A stretch of 64,000 bases of DNA, from NCBI RefSeq assembly GCF_002812485.1, contig NZ_CP025003.1, forward strand, positions 4,154,001-4,218,000, in the 5' to 3' direction. Shown here piece after piece: positions 31,481-43,454 of the stretch. Position 1 is the stretch's first letter; each line of letters begins with the position of its first letter. Position numbers and translations under genes: made by a program. The notes beneath the pieces are model-generated. The model was not told where the DNA came from, did not search any database, and was given only the letters and a program-made list of their open reading frames with translations. This stretch comes from Dickeya fangzhongdai. GTDB lineage: Bacteria; Pseudomonadota; Gammaproteobacteria; Enterobacterales; Enterobacteriaceae.

Positions 31481-33367
31481 TTACATCACCAGACGGCGGA
31501 TGTCAGACAACGTATTGTTGATGATGGTAATGAAGCGTGCACCATCAGCACCGTCAATGACACGGTGGTCGAAGGACAGAGATATCGGCATCATCAGACG
31601 CGGAGTGAACTCTTTACCATTCCAGACCGGTTCCATCGCGGACTTGGACACACCCAGGATAGCCACTTCCGGCGCGTTGACGATCGGCGCGAAGTGAGTG
31701 GTACCGAGGCCGCCGATGCTGGAGATGGTGAAGCATCCGCCCTGCATTTCGCCTGCGGTCAACTTACCGTCACGGGCTTTCTTGGAGATAACCGTCAGTT
31801 CACGAGACAGCTCGACGATGCCTTTCTTGTTCACGTCTTTGAACACCGGAACCACCAGACCATTCGGGGTATCAACCGCCACACCGATGTTGATGTATTT
31901 CTTCAGCGTCAGACGTTGAGCATCTTCAGACAGCGAACTGTTGAAACGCGGCATCTGCTCAAGCGCAGCGGCAACGGCTTTCATGATGAACACAACCGGA
32001 GTGAACTTCACGTCCAGTTTGCGCTTCTCAGCTTCTGCGTTCTGCTGTTTGCGGAACGCTTCCAGATCGGTGATGTCGGTTTTGTCGAAGTGCGTAACGT
32101 GCGGGATCATGACCCAGTTACGGCTCAGGTTCGCGCCAGAAATCTTCTGGATACGGCCCAGTTCCACTTCTTCGACTTCGCCAAACTTGCTGAAATCGAC
32201 TTTCGGCCACGGCAACAGACCCGGCAGAGAACCACCGGTAGCGCCAGCCGCCGGTGCGGACTCAGCACGTTTCACCGCTTCTTTCACGTAAGCCTGAACG
32301 TCTTCGCGCAGGATACGACCTTTACGGCCGGTACCTTTGACTTTCGCCAGATTGACGCCGAACTCACGCGCCAGACGACGGATAACCGGAGTAGCGTGAA
32401 TGTAAGCGTCGTTCTCGGCGAACTCGCCTTTGCTGTCGGCTTTCGCAGCAGCAGGAGCGGCGGTCGGCGCGCTGGCAGCCGGTGCCGGTGCGGCAGCGGC
32501 CGGAGCAGCGGCAGCAGGAGCGGCGCCTTCTACTTCGAACACCATGATCAGCGTACCGGTTTTCACCTTGCTGCCGGTGCTGACCTTGATTTCTTTGACG
32601 GTGCCCGCGAACGGCGCCGGCACTTCCATGGAAGCCTTGTCGCCTTCCACGGTGATCAGCGACTGCTCGGCAGCCACTTTATCGCCGACTTTCACCAGCA
32701 CTTCGGTCACTTCGACTTCATCGCCGCCGATATCCGGCACGTTGACGTCTTTAGCGCCGCTGCTCACTGCCGGAGCAGCCGCCGGGGCGCTGGCAGCCGG
32801 AGCCGGGGCAGCGGCAGGCGCAGCGCCGGCCACCTCAAACACCATGATCAGCGAACCGGTTTTCACCTTGTCGCCGGTCTTGATGCGAATTTCTTTCACC
32901 GTACCGGCGAACGGCGCCGGGACTTCCATCGAGGCTTTATCGCCTTCCACGGTGATCAGCGACTGTTCTGCCGCCACGGTGTCGCCGACTTTTACCATCA
33001 CGTCGGTCACTTCAACTTCGTCACCGCCGATGTCCGGCACTTCGACTTCTTTGGCAGCGCTGGCGGCGGCCGGAGCCGCGGCAGGCGCTGGCGCAGCAGC
33101 AGCCGGAGCCGGAGCCGGTGCGGCAGCCGCCGCACCTTCTGCTTCAAAGACCATGATCAGTTTGCCGGTTGCGACCTTGTCGCCCACCGCCACTTTAATC
33201 TCTTTAACCACACCGGCTTGCGGTGAGGGCACTTCCATGGACGCTTTGTCGCCTTCAACGGTAATCAGCGACTGCTCGGCTTCCACTTTATCACCCACTT
33301 TGACCAGCACTTCGGTGACTTCAACTTCATCTGCACCGATATCCGGTACGTTGATTTCGATAGCCAT
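31481..33367 (-). CDS. aceF: Pyruvate dehydrogenase E2, dihydrolipoyl acetyltransferase
   Basis: 628 residues. Three N-terminal lipoyl domains carry lipoyl lysines at 41, 144 and 244, each in Gly-Asp-Lys-Ala-Ser-Met-Glu. They are joined by long Ala/Pro linkers. A peripheral subunit-binding domain (near residue 330) and the acetyltransferase core with Ser-Phe-Asp-His-Arg-Val-Ile-Asp-Gly near the C-terminus follow. It forms the 24-mer core of the complex with AceE and Lpd. It starts 13 nt after the aceE stop. Confidence 0.98.
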   Translation of the reverse strand: MAIEINVPDIGADEVEVTEVLVKVGDKVEAEQSLITVEGDKASMEVPSPQAGVVKEIKVAVGDKVATGKLIMVFEAEGAAAAAPAPAPAAAAPAPAAAPAAASAAKEVEVPDIGGDEVEVTDVMVKVGDTVAAEQSLITVEGDKASMEVPAPFAGTVKEIRIKTGDKVKTGSLIMVFEVAGAAPAAAPAPAASAPAAAPAVSSGAKDVNVPDIGGDEVEVTEVLVKVGDKVAAEQSLITVEGDKASMEVPAPFAGTVKEIKVSTGSKVKTGTLIMVFEVEGAAPAAAAPAAAAPAPAASAPTAAPAAAKADSKGEFAENDAYIHATPVIRRLAREFGVNLAKVKGTGRKGRILREDVQAYVKEAVKRAESAPAAGATGGSLPGLLPWPKVDFSKFGEVEEVELGRIQKISGANLSRNWVMIPHVTHFDKTDITDLEAFRKQQNAEAEKRKLDVKFTPVVFIMKAVAAALEQMPRFNSSLSEDAQRLTLKKYINIGVAVDTPNGLVVPVFKDVNKKGIVELSRELTVISKKARDGKLTAGEMQGGCFTISSIGGLGTTHFAPIVNAPEVAILGVSKSAMEPVWNGKEFTPRLMMPISLSFDHRVIDGADGARFITIINNTLSDIRRLVM

Positions 33368-33380
33368 TACTCTTTCCCTC

Positions 33381-36044
33381 TTATGCTACGCGCGGGTTAA
33401 CTTTTTCAGGGTCGATGTTGAATTTCTTGATGGCTTCAGCCACCACGGATTTTTCAACTTCACCGCGTTTAGCCAGTTCGCCCAGCGCAGCCACGACCAC
33501 GTAGGACGCGTCCACTTCGAAGTGGTGACGCAGGTTCTCACGGCTGTCGGAACGACCGAAGCCATCGGTGCCCAGTACGCGATAATCGCTGGCCGGAACG
33601 TAGGTGCGAACCTGCTCGGCAAACAGTTTCATGTAGTCGGTAGACGCGACCGCCGGTGCATCGTTCATCACCTGAGCGATGTACGGTACGCGCGGAGCTT
33701 CGGTCGGGTGCAGCATGTTCCAACGTTCGCAGTCCTGACCGTCGCGGGCCAGTTCCGTGAAGGAGGTAACGCTGTACACATCGGAACCGATGCCGTAATC
33801 CTTCGCCAGAATCTGCGAGGCTTCGCGCACGTGACGCAGGATAGAACCGGAACCCAGCAACTGAACTTTGCCTTTGCTGCCCGCCACGGTTTCCAGCTTG
33901 TAGATACCTTTGCGGATGCCTTCTTCGGCGCCCTGCGGCATGGCCGGCATGTGGTAGTTTTCGTTCAGCGTCGTGATGTAGTAGTAAACGTTTTCCTGCG
34001 CTTCGCCATACATGCGGACCAGACCGTCATGCATGATTACCGCAACTTCGTAAGCGAAAGCCGGGTCGTAGGAAATACAGTTCGGGATGGTCAGCGACTG
34101 AATGTGGCTATGACCGTCTTCATGCTGCAGACCTTCGCCGTTCAGCGTGGTACGACCGGAGGTCCCGCCGATCAGGAAGCCGCGCGCCTGCTGGTCGCCC
34201 GCCGCCCAGCACAGGTCGCCGATACGCTGGAACCCGAACATGGAGTAGTAAATGTAGAACGGGATCATCGGCAGGTTGTTGGTGCTGTAAGACGTTGCCG
34301 CCGCCAGCCAGGAAGCGCCTGCGCCCAGTTCGTTGATGCCTTCCTGCAGGATCTGACCTTTCTGGTCTTCCTTGTAGTAAGCAACCAGTTCACGGTCCTG
34401 CGGGGTGTACTGCTGGCCGTTCGGGCTGTAGATACCGATCTGGCGGAACAGACCTTCCATACCGAAGGTACGCGCTTCGTCGGCGATGATCGGAACCAAA
34501 CGGTCTTTGATCGACTGGTTCTTCAGCATCACGTTCAGAGCACGAACAAACGCGATGGTGGTAGAGATTTCTTTGGTCTGCTCTTCCAGCAGAGGACCGA
34601 AATCTTCCAGCGTCGGCAGATCCAGTTTTTCATCAAACTTCGGCTGACGGGACGGCAGGTAGCCTTCCAGCGCCTGACGACGTTCGTGCAGGTATTTGTA
34701 CTCTTCGGAATCTTTGTTGAAGGTAATGAACGGCAGGTTTTCGATATCGGCGTCAGACACCGGCACATTGAAACGGTCGCGGAAGTAGCGCACGCCGTCC
34801 ATGTTGATTTTCTTGACCTGGTGAGCAATGTTCTTGCCTTCGGCTGCGTCACCCATACCGTAACCTTTGATGGTATGAGCCAGGATAACCACCGGCTTGC
34901 CTTTGGTTTCCTGCGCTTTTTTCAGTGCAGCGAAGACTTTCTTCGGATCGTGGCCGCCACGGTTGAGCGCCCAAATCTGATCGTCGGTCCAGTCTTTGAC
35001 CAGTGCGGCGGTTTCCGGGTATTTGCCGAAGAAGTGCTCACGCACGTAAGCGCCGTTTTTGGATTTGAAGGTCTGGTAGTCGCCGTCAACGGTTTCGTTC
35101 ATCAGTTGAATCAGCTTACCACTGGTGTCTTTACGCAGCAGTTCGTCCCAACGACCACCCCAGATAACCTTGATTACTTCCCAGCCTGCGCCACCGAAGA
35201 TGCCTTCCAGCTCGTTGATGATCTTGCCGTTACCGGTGACCGGACCATCCAGACGCTGCAGGTTACAGTTGATGACGAATACCAGGTTGTCCAGTTTTTC
35301 GCGGGTCGCGATGGTGATGGCGCCTTTGGATTCCGGCTCATCCATTTCACCGTCGCCCAGGAAAGCGTAAACCGTTTGTTTCGTGGTGTCTTTCAGACCA
35401 CGATTATTAAGATACTTCAGGAACTTAGCCTGATAGATGGCATTGATTGGACCCAACCCCATTGATACGGTCGGGAACTGCCAGAATTCCGGCATCAGCT
35501 TCGGATGCGGATAGGAGGACAAGCCGTTACCATGAACTTCCTGACGGAAATTGTTCATCTGATCTTCGGTCAGACGACCTTCCAGGAACGCACGCGCGTA
35601 AACCCCTGGAGAAATATGTCCCTGGAAGAACACCAAATCACCGCCATCCTGTGCGTTACGGGCACGGAAGAAATGGTTGAAGCACACTTCATAGAAGGTG
35701 GCGGAGGACTGGAAAGACGCCATGTGACCGCCCAGCTCCAGATCCTTTTTAGATGCACGCAGAACTGTCATGATCGCGTTCCAACGGATGGTGGAACGAA
35801 TACGGCTTTCCAGATCAAGGTTACCCGGATATGCGGGCTCATCTTCAACCGCGATGGTGTTAACGTAGTTGCTGCCAGCGCTGCCCGCAGCCACTTTCAC
35901 ACCACCTTTGCGTGCTTCGGACAGTACCTGATCAATCAGGAACTGAGCGCGCTCAACACCTTCTTCACGGATAACCGATTCGATCGCCTGCAGCCAGTCA
36001 CGCGTTTCGATCGGATCCACGTCATTGTTCAAACGTTCTGACAT
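33381..36044 (-). CDS. aceE: Pyruvate dehydrogenase E1 component
   Basis: 887 residues, the E. coli length, of a homodimeric E1. The thiamine diphosphate motif [10 protein letters not shown] ... Asn-Cys-Asn-Leu-Gln is intact, and the N-terminal [12 protein letters not shown] segment that contacts E2 is present. It decarboxylates pyruvate and reductively acetylates the E2 lipoyl groups. It stands between pdhR and aceF as in E. coli. Confidence 0.98.
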   Translation of the reverse strand: MSERLNNDVDPIETRDWLQAIESVIREEGVERAQFLIDQVLSEARKGGVKVAAGSAGSNYVNTIAVEDEPAYPGNLDLESRIRSTIRWNAIMTVLRASKKDLELGGHMASFQSSATFYEVCFNHFFRARNAQDGGDLVFFQGHISPGVYARAFLEGRLTEDQMNNFRQEVHGNGLSSYPHPKLMPEFWQFPTVSMGLGPINAIYQAKFLKYLNNRGLKDTTKQTVYAFLGDGEMDEPESKGAITIATREKLDNLVFVINCNLQRLDGPVTGNGKIINELEGIFGGAGWEVIKVIWGGRWDELLRKDTSGKLIQLMNETVDGDYQTFKSKNGAYVREHFFGKYPETAALVKDWTDDQIWALNRGGHDPKKVFAALKKAQETKGKPVVILAHTIKGYGMGDAAEGKNIAHQVKKINMDGVRYFRDRFNVPVSDADIENLPFITFNKDSEEYKYLHERRQALEGYLPSRQPKFDEKLDLPTLEDFGPLLEEQTKEISTTIAFVRALNVMLKNQSIKDRLVPIIADEARTFGMEGLFRQIGIYSPNGQQYTPQDRELVAYYKEDQKGQILQEGINELGAGASWLAAATSYSTNNLPMIPFYIYYSMFGFQRIGDLCWAAGDQQARGFLIGGTSGRTTLNGEGLQHEDGHSHIQSLTIPNCISYDPAFAYEVAVIMHDGLVRMYGEAQENVYYYITTLNENYHMPAMPQGAEEGIRKGIYKLETVAGSKGKVQLLGSGSILRHVREASQILAKDYGIGSDVYSVTSFTELARDGQDCERWNMLHPTEAPRVPYIAQVMNDAPAVASTDYMKLFAEQVRTYVPASDYRVLGTDGFGRSDSRENLRHHFEVDASYVVVAALGELAKRGEVEKSVVAEAIKKFNIDPEKVNPRVA

Positions 36045-36086
36045 GGTGTATTCCTTATCTGTTTCTAATCAGTGGATTTGTCTGGA

Positions 36087-36137
36087 GCCTGTCTTCCTGC
36101 GTTCTGTTCCTGCCGGAGAAAGCGCAGGAAGACAGGC
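36087..36137. promoter_or_regulatory. 15-bp perfect inverted repeat between pdhR and aceE
   Basis: GCCTGTCTTCCTGCG (36087-36101) is the exact reverse complement of 36123-36137, with 21 nt between. A second stem GACCGCC/GGCGGTC (36160-36166, 36171-36177) touches the pdhR stop. Neither has a T-run on the minus strand. They may modulate transcription or processing between regulator and enzyme genes. Confidence 0.75.
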
Positions 36138-36176
36138 CCTTCGTCTTGTTACCGCACACGACCGCCACCTGGCGGT

Positions 36177-36941
36177 CTAATCCTTGCGTTGCTGGAGCCG
36201 GCGCAACGAGCGTTCCCGCCGACTATGTTCCCGGTTAAGTTCCAGCAGTACTTCCTCAATAAATGCCAGATGGCGATGTGATGCTTCGCGCGCCTTTTCC
36301 GGCTCGCGGGCGACAATCGCCTCAAAAATCCTGGCACGATGGCTACTCACCTGCGTCAGGACTTCACGACTCAGATAAAGCAACTCAAAATTCTGTCTGA
36401 CGTTCTGTTCGAGCATCGGTCCCATACAGCGTAACAGGTGCAACAGCACGACGTTATGCGTGGCCTCGGTCACCGCCACCTGATAGTGCATGACGGCCTC
36501 GGACTCCCCTTCCAGGTCACTGGCTTCGCGCGCGGTTTCAATCTGGGCATGGCAATCGCGGATGCGCTGCAGATCTTCTTCAGTGCCGCGTAACGCCGCG
36601 TAGTAAGCAGCTATCCCTTCAAGGGCATGACGGGTTTCGAGGAGGTCGAACTGAGATTCGGGGTGATTACTCAACAGTTCCGCCAGCGGATCGCTAACGC
36701 TCTGCCAGAGGTTGTTCTGCACAAAGGTGCCGCCGCCCTGACGGCGCAACAGCAAACCTTTAGCTTCCAACCGTTGAATCGCCTCGCGCAGCGAGGGACG
36801 GGAAACATCAAACTGTTTTGCCAGTTCGCGTTCCGGCGGCAGTTTCTCACCGGGGCGCAAGGTTCCCTCAAGGATCAGAAACTCCAGTTGCTGTTCAATC
36901 ACATCTGACAGTTTGGGCTGACGGATCTTGCTGTAGGCCAT
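36177..36941 (-). CDS. pdhR: Pyruvate dehydrogenase complex repressor
   Basis: A 254-residue GntR/FadR-type regulator. The N-terminal winged helix has Leu-Pro-Pro-Glu-Arg-Glu-Leu-Ala and [12 protein letters not shown], with an all-helical effector domain after it. It represses its own operon and releases DNA on binding pyruvate. It is first gene of the pdhR-aceE-aceF unit, divergent from aroP, with a perfect operator just upstream. Confidence 0.97.
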   Translation of the reverse strand: MAYSKIRQPKLSDVIEQQLEFLILEGTLRPGEKLPPERELAKQFDVSRPSLREAIQRLEAKGLLLRRQGGGTFVQNNLWQSVSDPLAELLSNHPESQFDLLETRHALEGIAAYYAALRGTEEDLQRIRDCHAQIETAREASDLEGESEAVMHYQVAVTEATHNVVLLHLLRCMGPMLEQNVRQNFELLYLSREVLTQVSSHRARIFEAIVAREPEKAREASHRHLAFIEEVLLELNREHSRRERSLRRLQQRKD

Positions 36942-36973
36942 GTAGATTCTTCCCGGCGAAAAAGCGCGGAGTC

Positions 36974-36990
36974 AATTGGTAATACCAATT
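36974..36990. promoter_or_regulatory. PdhR operator (perfect dyad)
   Basis: AATTGGTAATACCAATT matches the PdhR consensus ATTGGT-N3-ACCAAT exactly and lies 33 bp upstream of the pdhR start codon, fitting autoregulation by PdhR. Confidence 0.93.
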
Positions 36991-37116
36991 TTAAAAACGT
37001 GACGCACAAAGTAACAAAGTATTCACCTTCTGTCCATACGGACGTTGTGCGAAATCACCAATCACCTCACTTTTTAACAAATGCCCATAATCTTGCGGCA
37101 AAAGCACGAATCGGTC

Positions 37117-37131
37117 AGTGGTATGACCATT
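37117..37131. promoter_or_regulatory. Second PdhR-like site
   Basis: AGTGGTATGACCATT retains the TGGT-N3-ACCA core of the operator with symmetric changes outside it, about 140 bp further from pdhR. It could be an auxiliary site. Confidence 0.5.
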
Positions 37132-37491
37132 CTTGAAGCCCGGACGTTTTAACTTTTTTGAAACCCTAATCAGGCAAAGCTGAACCGTTCAACCCGCAAC
37201 ATTTTGCATTTTTATGCGAAATAAAAGAATAAAAAATCAAAACGATGATGACCTGTCATCGTCTTATTCAGCAATATCCCTAACATATCGCAGCTGTATG
37301 ACATGGATAAGGCAACCTCGCCGGTTCCTGTCCTCGCCACGATAAAATAACAACCTCATACCGTACAGATGACGGTGATCATGACATCACACTTTTATGT
37401 CGTATCTCGCAAGAAATCAGTGCAATTCTCTGCGCGTATCACTATTCTCTGACGCGCGATAGCGTTGGCGGCGATTTAGGTTTGTCAGCGT

Positions 37492-37509
37492 CGTAAATAT
37501 AAAATTACA
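37492..37509 (+). promoter_or_regulatory. TyrR-like box upstream of aroP
   Basis: CGTAAA-N6-ATTACA differs from the TyrR consensus TGTAAA-N6-TTTACA by one base in each half and lies 80 bp before aroP, which TyrR represses in E. coli. Confidence 0.65.
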
Positions 37510-37588
37510 CATACGTAAAAAGACAAACACCAGCCCGCGCCACACCGTCGGTGAACGGTTTGTCTTTTCATCGGCAGAGGGTAAAAGT

Positions 37589-38935
37589 ATGCAAGATCAA
37601 CAAGACGGTACGCTGCAACGCGGCCTCAAAAACCGTCACATACAGTTGATTGCTCTGGGGGGTGCGGTCGGTACCGGGCTGTTTCTTGGTATCGCGCAAA
37701 CGATCAAGATGGCCGGGCCGTCCGTCCTGCTGGGGTATGCAATCGGCGGTCTGATCGCGTTTTTCATCATGCGCCAGTTGGGCGAAATGGTGGTGGAAGA
37801 GCCGGTTGCCGGTTCGTTCAGCCACTTTGCCTATAAATACTGGGGTAACTTCGCGGGTTTCGCTTCTGGCTGGAACTACTGGGTGCTCTATGTGCTGGTG
37901 GCGATGGCGGAACTGAGCGCCGTCGGCATCTACGTTCAATACTGGTGGCCGGACATTCCCACCTGGGTTTCCGCCGCGGTGTTCTTTGTGCTGATTAACG
38001 CCATTAACCTCGCCAATGTGAAAATGTACGGCGAACTGGAGTTCTGGTTTGCGATTATCAAGGTAGTGGCGATTGTCGGCATGATCGCGTTCGGCGGTTG
38101 GCTGCTGATGAGTGGTCATGGCGGACCGGAAGCCACCATCACCAATCTCTGGGCGCAAGGCGGTTTCTTCCCCAACGGCGTCGTCGGTCTGGTTATGGCG
38201 ATGGCGGTGATTATGTTCTCTTTCGGCGGGCTGGAACTGGTGGGTATTACCGCCGCAGAAGCGGACAAACCGGAAGAAAGCATTCCCCGTGCCACCAACC
38301 AGGTTATTTATCGCATCCTGATTTTCTATATCGGTTCACTGACCGTTCTGCTGTCGCTCTATCCGTGGGGTAAAGTGGTGGAAGGCGGTAGTCCGTTCGT
38401 GATGATTTTCCATGCGCTGAATAGTGAGCTGGTCGCCAATATCCTGAATATCGTGGTGCTGACGGCGGCGCTGTCGGTTTACAACAGCTGCGTCTACTGC
38501 AACAGCCGCATGCTGTACGGTTTGGCTAAACAGGGGAACGGCCCGCAATCGCTGCTGAAAGTCGACCGTCGCGGCGTGCCGGTGGTGGCGATTGGTATTT
38601 CTGCGCTGGCAACCGCGCTGTGTGTGCTGATCAACTATGTGTTGCCCGGCAAAGCGTTTGAACTGCTGATGGCGTTGGTGGTGTCCGCGCTGGTCATCAA
38701 CTGGGCGATGATCAGTCTGGCGCACCTGAAATTCCGCGCCAGTAAAGAGCGCGAAGGGGTACAGACCCGCTTCAAAGCGCTGTGGTTCCCGTTCGGCAAC
38801 TACCTGTGCCTGGCTTTTATGGCCGGTATTCTGGTGATCATGTACCTGACGCCGGGAATCCAGATCTCCGTCTTGCTGATCCCGGTCTGGCTGGCAGTGC
38901 TGGGCATCGGTTATCGTTTCAAAAAGCGTCGCTAA
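37589..38935 (+). CDS. aroP: Aromatic amino acid permease AroP
   Basis: 448 residues with 12 membrane segments. It has the APC-family opening Leu-Lys-Asn-Arg-His-Ile-Gln-Leu-Ile-Ala-Leu-Gly-Gly-Ala-Val-Gly-Thr-Gly-Leu-Phe and the conserved Ser-Phe-Gly-Gly-Leu-Glu-Leu segment. It imports Phe, Tyr and Trp with protons. Its position between pdhR and ampE is the same as in E. coli. Confidence 0.95.
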   Translation: MQDQQDGTLQRGLKNRHIQLIALGGAVGTGLFLGIAQTIKMAGPSVLLGYAIGGLIAFFIMRQLGEMVVEEPVAGSFSHFAYKYWGNFAGFASGWNYWVLYVLVAMAELSAVGIYVQYWWPDIPTWVSAAVFFVLINAINLANVKMYGELEFWFAIIKVVAIVGMIAFGGWLLMSGHGGPEATITNLWAQGGFFPNGVVGLVMAMAVIMFSFGGLELVGITAAEADKPEESIPRATNQVIYRILIFYIGSLTVLLSLYPWGKVVEGGSPFVMIFHALNSELVANILNIVVLTAALSVYNSCVYCNSRMLYGLAKQGNGPQSLLKVDRRGVPVVAIGISALATALCVLINYVLPGKAFELLMALVVSALVINWAMISLAHLKFRASKEREGVQTRFKALWFPFGNYLCLAFMAGILVIMYLTPGIQISVLLIPVWLAVLGIGYRFKKRR

Positions 38936-38949
38936 TCCGTGACGCAACT

Positions 38950-38980
38950 ATCATGGCCGCGTCGGCGGCCATGATGTTTT
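38950..38980 (+). terminator. Rho-independent terminator of aroP
   Basis: A perfect 11-bp stem ATCATGGCCGC/GCGGCCATGAT (38950-38960, 38965-38975), a GTCG loop and then GTTTT. It lies between convergent aroP and ampE. Confidence 0.88.
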
Positions 38981-38994
38981 CATCTCGCCTCGCG

Positions 38995-39849
38995 TTATAC
39001 CAACGTACCGTAAATAGTCAGCAACGCTACGACGACAACCAGCACCAGCGTTACCTTCTTCGCCAGCGACACCGCCGCCCTCGGTGTGGAAATCGGATCG
39101 CTATGCGTCTCCCGCTCCAGTGAAAATTGCGCCAGTTGCGTCAGTACCCAGTATTGGGAGGAACGCACGTCCGTCATGGCGGCAAACCAGGCCGGCAGCG
39201 CCTTCTCGCCATGCCCCAACAGCGCATAAGCCGCGCCGGCCAACCGCACCGGGATCCAGTCCAGCCAATGCAATAAAGTATCGACGCCGGAATTTGCCCG
39301 CTCCAGCGGCGTGTGATGCCGGGCCAGGCAGCACTGACGTGCGCGCAACACCGCGTAACCGACCAGCGCCACCGGGCCATAAGGGCCGGCAGCCACAAAC
39401 CAGAACAACGGCGCCAGATAAAAGCGGAAATTCAGCCACAGCAACGCGTTCTGCAATTCCCTTAGCCGTTCACGTTCGCTGGCATCCAGCGGCAGGCCGT
39501 GAATCAGCGCCAGTTCCTCAGCCATTTCCCGGCAGGCATTCGCTTCGCCACGCTGGGCGGCCTGAATATAACGATGATAGTGCTGCCGCGTTTCCCCGGC
39601 GCCGATGCACAGCAACCCAACCGCAATCCATAAGAGCAACAGCGGCAAGCCAAACAGCCATCCGCTAAGCAGCCACTGCGCCGCCAGCACTATCGCCATT
39701 CCAGCGATCGTCAGCAGCAAGGTCTGTACCAGCGATGGCGCGGAAAGATGACGGAACACCCGTTCCAGATGGTGATCCAGTTGCCAATGGTCGCCACGTT
39801 TAAACAACCGCTCCCACCCCAGAACCAGCAATAGGCTAAACAACGTCAT
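38995..39849 (-). CDS. ampE: Beta-lactamase regulator AmpE
   Basis: A 284-residue inner-membrane protein with four membrane segments. The N-terminus Met-Thr-Leu-Phe-x-x-Leu-Leu-Val-Leu-x-x-Glu-Arg-Leu-Phe-Lys and His-Trp-Gln-Leu-Asp-His match E. coli AmpE. It starts 6 nt after the ampD stop, so the two form the usual ampDE unit. Its molecular role remains unclear in the family. Confidence 0.93.
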   Translation of the reverse strand: MTLFSLLLVLGWERLFKRGDHWQLDHHLERVFRHLSAPSLVQTLLLTIAGMAIVLAAQWLLSGWLFGLPLLLLWIAVGLLCIGAGETRQHYHRYIQAAQRGEANACREMAEELALIHGLPLDASERERLRELQNALLWLNFRFYLAPLFWFVAAGPYGPVALVGYAVLRARQCCLARHHTPLERANSGVDTLLHWLDWIPVRLAGAAYALLGHGEKALPAWFAAMTDVRSSQYWVLTQLAQFSLERETHSDPISTPRAAVSLAKKVTLVLVVVVALLTIYGTLV

Positions 39850-39855
39850 CAGTGG

Positions 39856-40416
39856 TTACCCCCCTTGTTCCGGCTGTGTCTGCCATAACCATTGATACCG
39901 CGCCCAGTCGAACATGGGACCGGGGTCGGTCTTGCGTCCCGGCGCGATATCGCTATGTCCGGTAATGTGTGCTGGCGTAATGCCATAGGTTGCGCTCAAC
40001 AGACGGGTCACTTCCGCCAGCCGGGCATACTGTTCCGTGGTAAACGGCAGCGTATCGGTGCCTTCCAGTTCAATGCCGATGGCGAAATCGTTACAACGCT
40101 CCCGCCCTTCAAACTGCGACACCCCGGCATGCCAGGCTCGCTGACCGAACGCCACGTACTGTACGATTTCGCCGTCGCGGCGGATCAGGCAGTGCGCCGA
40201 CACCCGCAGATGGCATATCGAGGCAAAATAGGGGTGTTCCCCCCCATCCAGCGTACCGGTAAATAGTTGATCGATATAAGGCCCGCCGAATTCACCCGGA
40301 GGCAGGCTGATGTTGTGAATCACCAGCAGAGAAGGCGACTCGCCTTCCGGACGGTCGTCCTGATGCGGCGACAGAACGCGCCTGACGTCTGTTAGCCAGC
40401 CATGTTCCACTTTCAT
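39856..40416 (-). CDS. ampD: 1,6-anhydro-N-acetylmuramyl-L-alanine amidase AmpD
   Basis: 186 residues. Zinc ligands His34 (Val-Ile-His-Asn-Ile-Ser), His154 and Asp164 (Gly-His-Ser-Asp-Ile-Ala-Pro-Gly-Arg-Lys-Thr-Asp) align with E. coli AmpD, and Gly-Ile-Glu-Leu-Glu-Gly holds the catalytic Glu116. It is a cytosolic amidase recycling cell-wall anhydromuropeptides. Start set at ATG 40416, 5 nt after AAGGAG, rather than an upstream ATG at 40443. Confidence 0.96.
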   Translation of the reverse strand: MKVEHGWLTDVRRVLSPHQDDRPEGESPSLLVIHNISLPPGEFGGPYIDQLFTGTLDGGEHPYFASICHLRVSAHCLIRRDGEIVQYVAFGQRAWHAGVSQFEGRERCNDFAIGIELEGTDTLPFTTEQYARLAEVTRLLSATYGITPAHITGHSDIAPGRKTDPGPMFDWARYQWLWQTQPEQGG

Positions 40417-40852
40417 CAACGCTCCTTTAATCTGACCTGCCATTCAGCAAACTCTCGTCGCCCATCCAGCCTGTTTATATCCGGTCCAATCCGGACAAGG
40501 CGTTACGTAATCTAACCGACTGATCGCGCTCATCATGCGACCATCTTACCGCATCCATCATGTTCCTGACGTGTTAAAAAAACCATTCCGGCTCATCCGC
40601 CGACACCATGTCAGGATACGCACACAAATCATGATGTTCTTCTCTTCTTCTGGTATGCTGCGCCCCTTCTTTCCGACAGGCACCCGACGTGCGCGCCATA
40701 ACAGGCAAACGTTTTCGTCACTGCGCATCGCCGGAAAGTTTTTCAGCACTTATGTTTCACAGTTTTGTTATCACGGTCCGAATCGCTATCCGCTGACCCG
40801 GCATGTGCATGCCAGGCGGCCGACAACGGTTCAGGCAATACAGAGAATCGCC
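40417..40852. promoter_or_regulatory. ampD-tsx intergenic region
   Basis: 436 bp without a convincing gene. The tsx frame is open through most of it, but a clear signal peptide begins only at 40853. No unambiguous CRP or CytR sites were recognised. TGGTATGCT near 40653 resembles an extended -10 element. Confidence 0.35.
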
Positions 40853-41716
40853 ATGAAAAAAATCCTTGCCGCCTGTGCAATCAGCACACTGTCATACAGT
40901 TTACCCACCCTTGCCGAGGGGAATTCCCCGCAATATCTCTCCGACTGGTGGCACCAGAGCGTCAATGTGGTGGGCAGCTATCACACCCGTTTCGGACCTC
41001 AGTTAAACAATGATTTGTATCTGGAATATGAAGCTTTCGCCCATAAGGACTGGTTTGATTTCTATGGCTATGTCGACGTGCCGAAAGTTTTTGGCGCCGG
41101 CAACACGCCAGATCGCGGCATCTGGGATAAAGGCTCCCCGCTGTTCATGGAGATCGAGCCACGCTTTTCCATTGATAAGCTGACCAACACCCAACTGGGC
41201 TTCGGGCCGTTCAAAGAGTGGTACGTCGCCAACAACATCATTTACGATCAAGGGCAAAATAACGACTCACGCCAGAGCACCTGGTACGTAGGTCTGGGAA
41301 CCGATATCAATACCGGAACAGACCTGTCGCTGTCCGCCAATATCTATGCCAAGTACCAGTGGCAGAACTACGGCGCGCCGAATGAAGATCGCTGGGATGG
41401 CTACCGCTTTAAAATCAAATACTTCTACCCGATTACCTCATTGTGGGGCGGCAAGCTGACTTATATCGGCTTCACCAACTTCGACTTCGGTTCCGATCTG
41501 GCTAATAACGCCGGCCCGTCCCGCACCAGCAATGCGATTGCCTCCAGCCATATTCTGGCGCTGAATTATGATCACTGGCACTACTCGGTAGTCGCCCGTT
41601 ACTTCCATAATGGCGGCCAGTGGGCCGATGGCACCGAGCTGGATTTCGGCCGTGGTCCGTTTAATGTCCGCTCCACTGGATGGGGCTATTATCTGGTGGC
41701 CGGTTACAACTTCTGA
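40853..41716 (+). CDS. tsx: Nucleoside-specific outer membrane channel Tsx
   Basis: 287 residues. The signal peptide is Met-Lys-Lys-Ile-Leu-Ala ... Thr-Leu-Ala-Glu. A 12-strand barrel has the family's [15 protein letters not shown] opening and a C-terminal Tyr-Asn-Phe. It lets nucleosides cross the outer membrane. In E. coli tsx lies elsewhere; here it stands between ampD and nadC, so its position is a rearrangement. Confidence 0.93.
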   Translation: MKKILAACAISTLSYSLPTLAEGNSPQYLSDWWHQSVNVVGSYHTRFGPQLNNDLYLEYEAFAHKDWFDFYGYVDVPKVFGAGNTPDRGIWDKGSPLFMEIEPRFSIDKLTNTQLGFGPFKEWYVANNIIYDQGQNNDSRQSTWYVGLGTDINTGTDLSLSANIYAKYQWQNYGAPNEDRWDGYRFKIKYFYPITSLWGGKLTYIGFTNFDFGSDLANNAGPSRTSNAIASSHILALNYDHWHYSVVARYFHNGGQWADGTELDFGRGPFNVRSTGWGYYLVAGYNF

Positions 41717-41730
41717 TCCTCCACCATTGC

Positions 41731-41754
41731 GTATCCCGGTCACGGCCGGGATAC
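41731..41754 (+). terminator. Stem-loop after tsx
   Basis: A 9-bp stem GTATCCCGG/CCGGGATAC (41731-41739, 41746-41754) with a 6-nt loop, 15 bp past the stop. An A-run follows instead of T, so intrinsic termination on the plus strand is doubtful. Confidence 0.45.
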
Positions 41755-41801
41755 CAAAAAGATAAAAGCAATACACTGAATCATATAGATATTTAATGTA
41801 A

Positions 41802-42749
<948 letters not shown>

Positions 42750-43010
42750 TTCTTCTCGCTCCATCATGGCTCAACTCCATCAGCCCGGCATCTCCGGGTT
42801 GGTGGCTATCCTGCTTCCTCTCTGGCTTTTTCGCTAATACATCTTTCGCTTTACCCCATCATTTTGCGAGCGAGCACGCCTGTTTTCTGCAATTACCAAT
42901 CGTTGCACTCCCTGTTTTCGTAGCGGATTCCTGATTGAAAACATGGCCGTCGCCAGCCATGCCCCTTGCCGTTATCCTGCCGCCACCAGCCACACCAGGG
43001 AACCAATAAC

Positions 43011-43454
43011 ATGACACAACAAGGATTTTCACTGATTGAACTGATGGTGGTCATTGTCATCATCGCCATCCTGAGCGCGCTGGGGATCCCGGCGTATCAG
43101 GGCTATCTGCAAAAAGCCGCCATGACCGACATGCTGCAAACCATGAGCGCTTATAAAACCGCCGTAGATCTCTGCGGCCTCAGTAACGCGGGACTGGATG
43201 GGTGCAGCGCGGGCAGCCAGGGAATTCCAACGCCAACCACATCGCGTTATGTCAGCGCGGTCACGGTCAATCAGGGCATCATTACCCTGACCGGCCAGTC
43301 GACCCTGCAGGGGCTGAGCATCGTCATGACGCCGACGTTGGATGCGCAGAACGGCGCCTCCCGTTGGACGAGAGCCTGCCAGACCGGCGCCAACGCAGAT
43401 AGCCTGCGTCAGGCATGTGAAGACGTCTTTCGTTTTGACGCTACAGGCGGATGA
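43011..43454 (+). CDS. ppdD: Type IV major prepilin PpdD
   Basis: 147 residues with a short class A type IV prepilin leader cleaved at Gly5|Phe6 (Met-Thr-Gln-Gln-Gly|Phe-Ser-Leu-Ile-Glu-Leu-Met). The hydrophobic helix with Glu5 of the mature protein follows. The C-terminal domain has cysteine pairs suited to pilin disulfides. It is first gene of ppdD-hofB-hofC, as in E. coli. Its stop overlaps hofB as ATGA. Confidence 0.92.
   Translation: MTQQGFSLIELMVVIVIIAILSALGIPAYQGYLQKAAMTDMLQTMSAYKTAVDLCGLSNAGLDGCSAGSQGIPTPTTSRYVSAVTVNQGIITLTGQSTLQGLSIVMTPTLDAQNGASRWTRACQTGANADSLRQACEDVFRFDATGG

Larger units (their letters stand above)
36942..37588. promoter_or_regulatory. pdhR-aroP divergent intergenic region
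   Basis: 647 bp without a gene. It contains two PdhR-type boxes near pdhR (listed separately) and a TyrR-type box near aroP (listed separately). An AT-rich middle segment, roughly 37140-37260, has no open frame I trust. The E. coli counterpart is also long and regulatory. Confidence 0.7.

Noticed and set aside
32430..35465. A 1011-codon plus-strand open frame opposite aceE and aceF
   Set aside because: It lies antisense to two unmistakable genes, has repetitive Ala/Ser/Thr content mirroring the lipoyl linkers and no recognisable domain. Long antisense frames are expected from the codon bias of highly expressed GC-rich genes.
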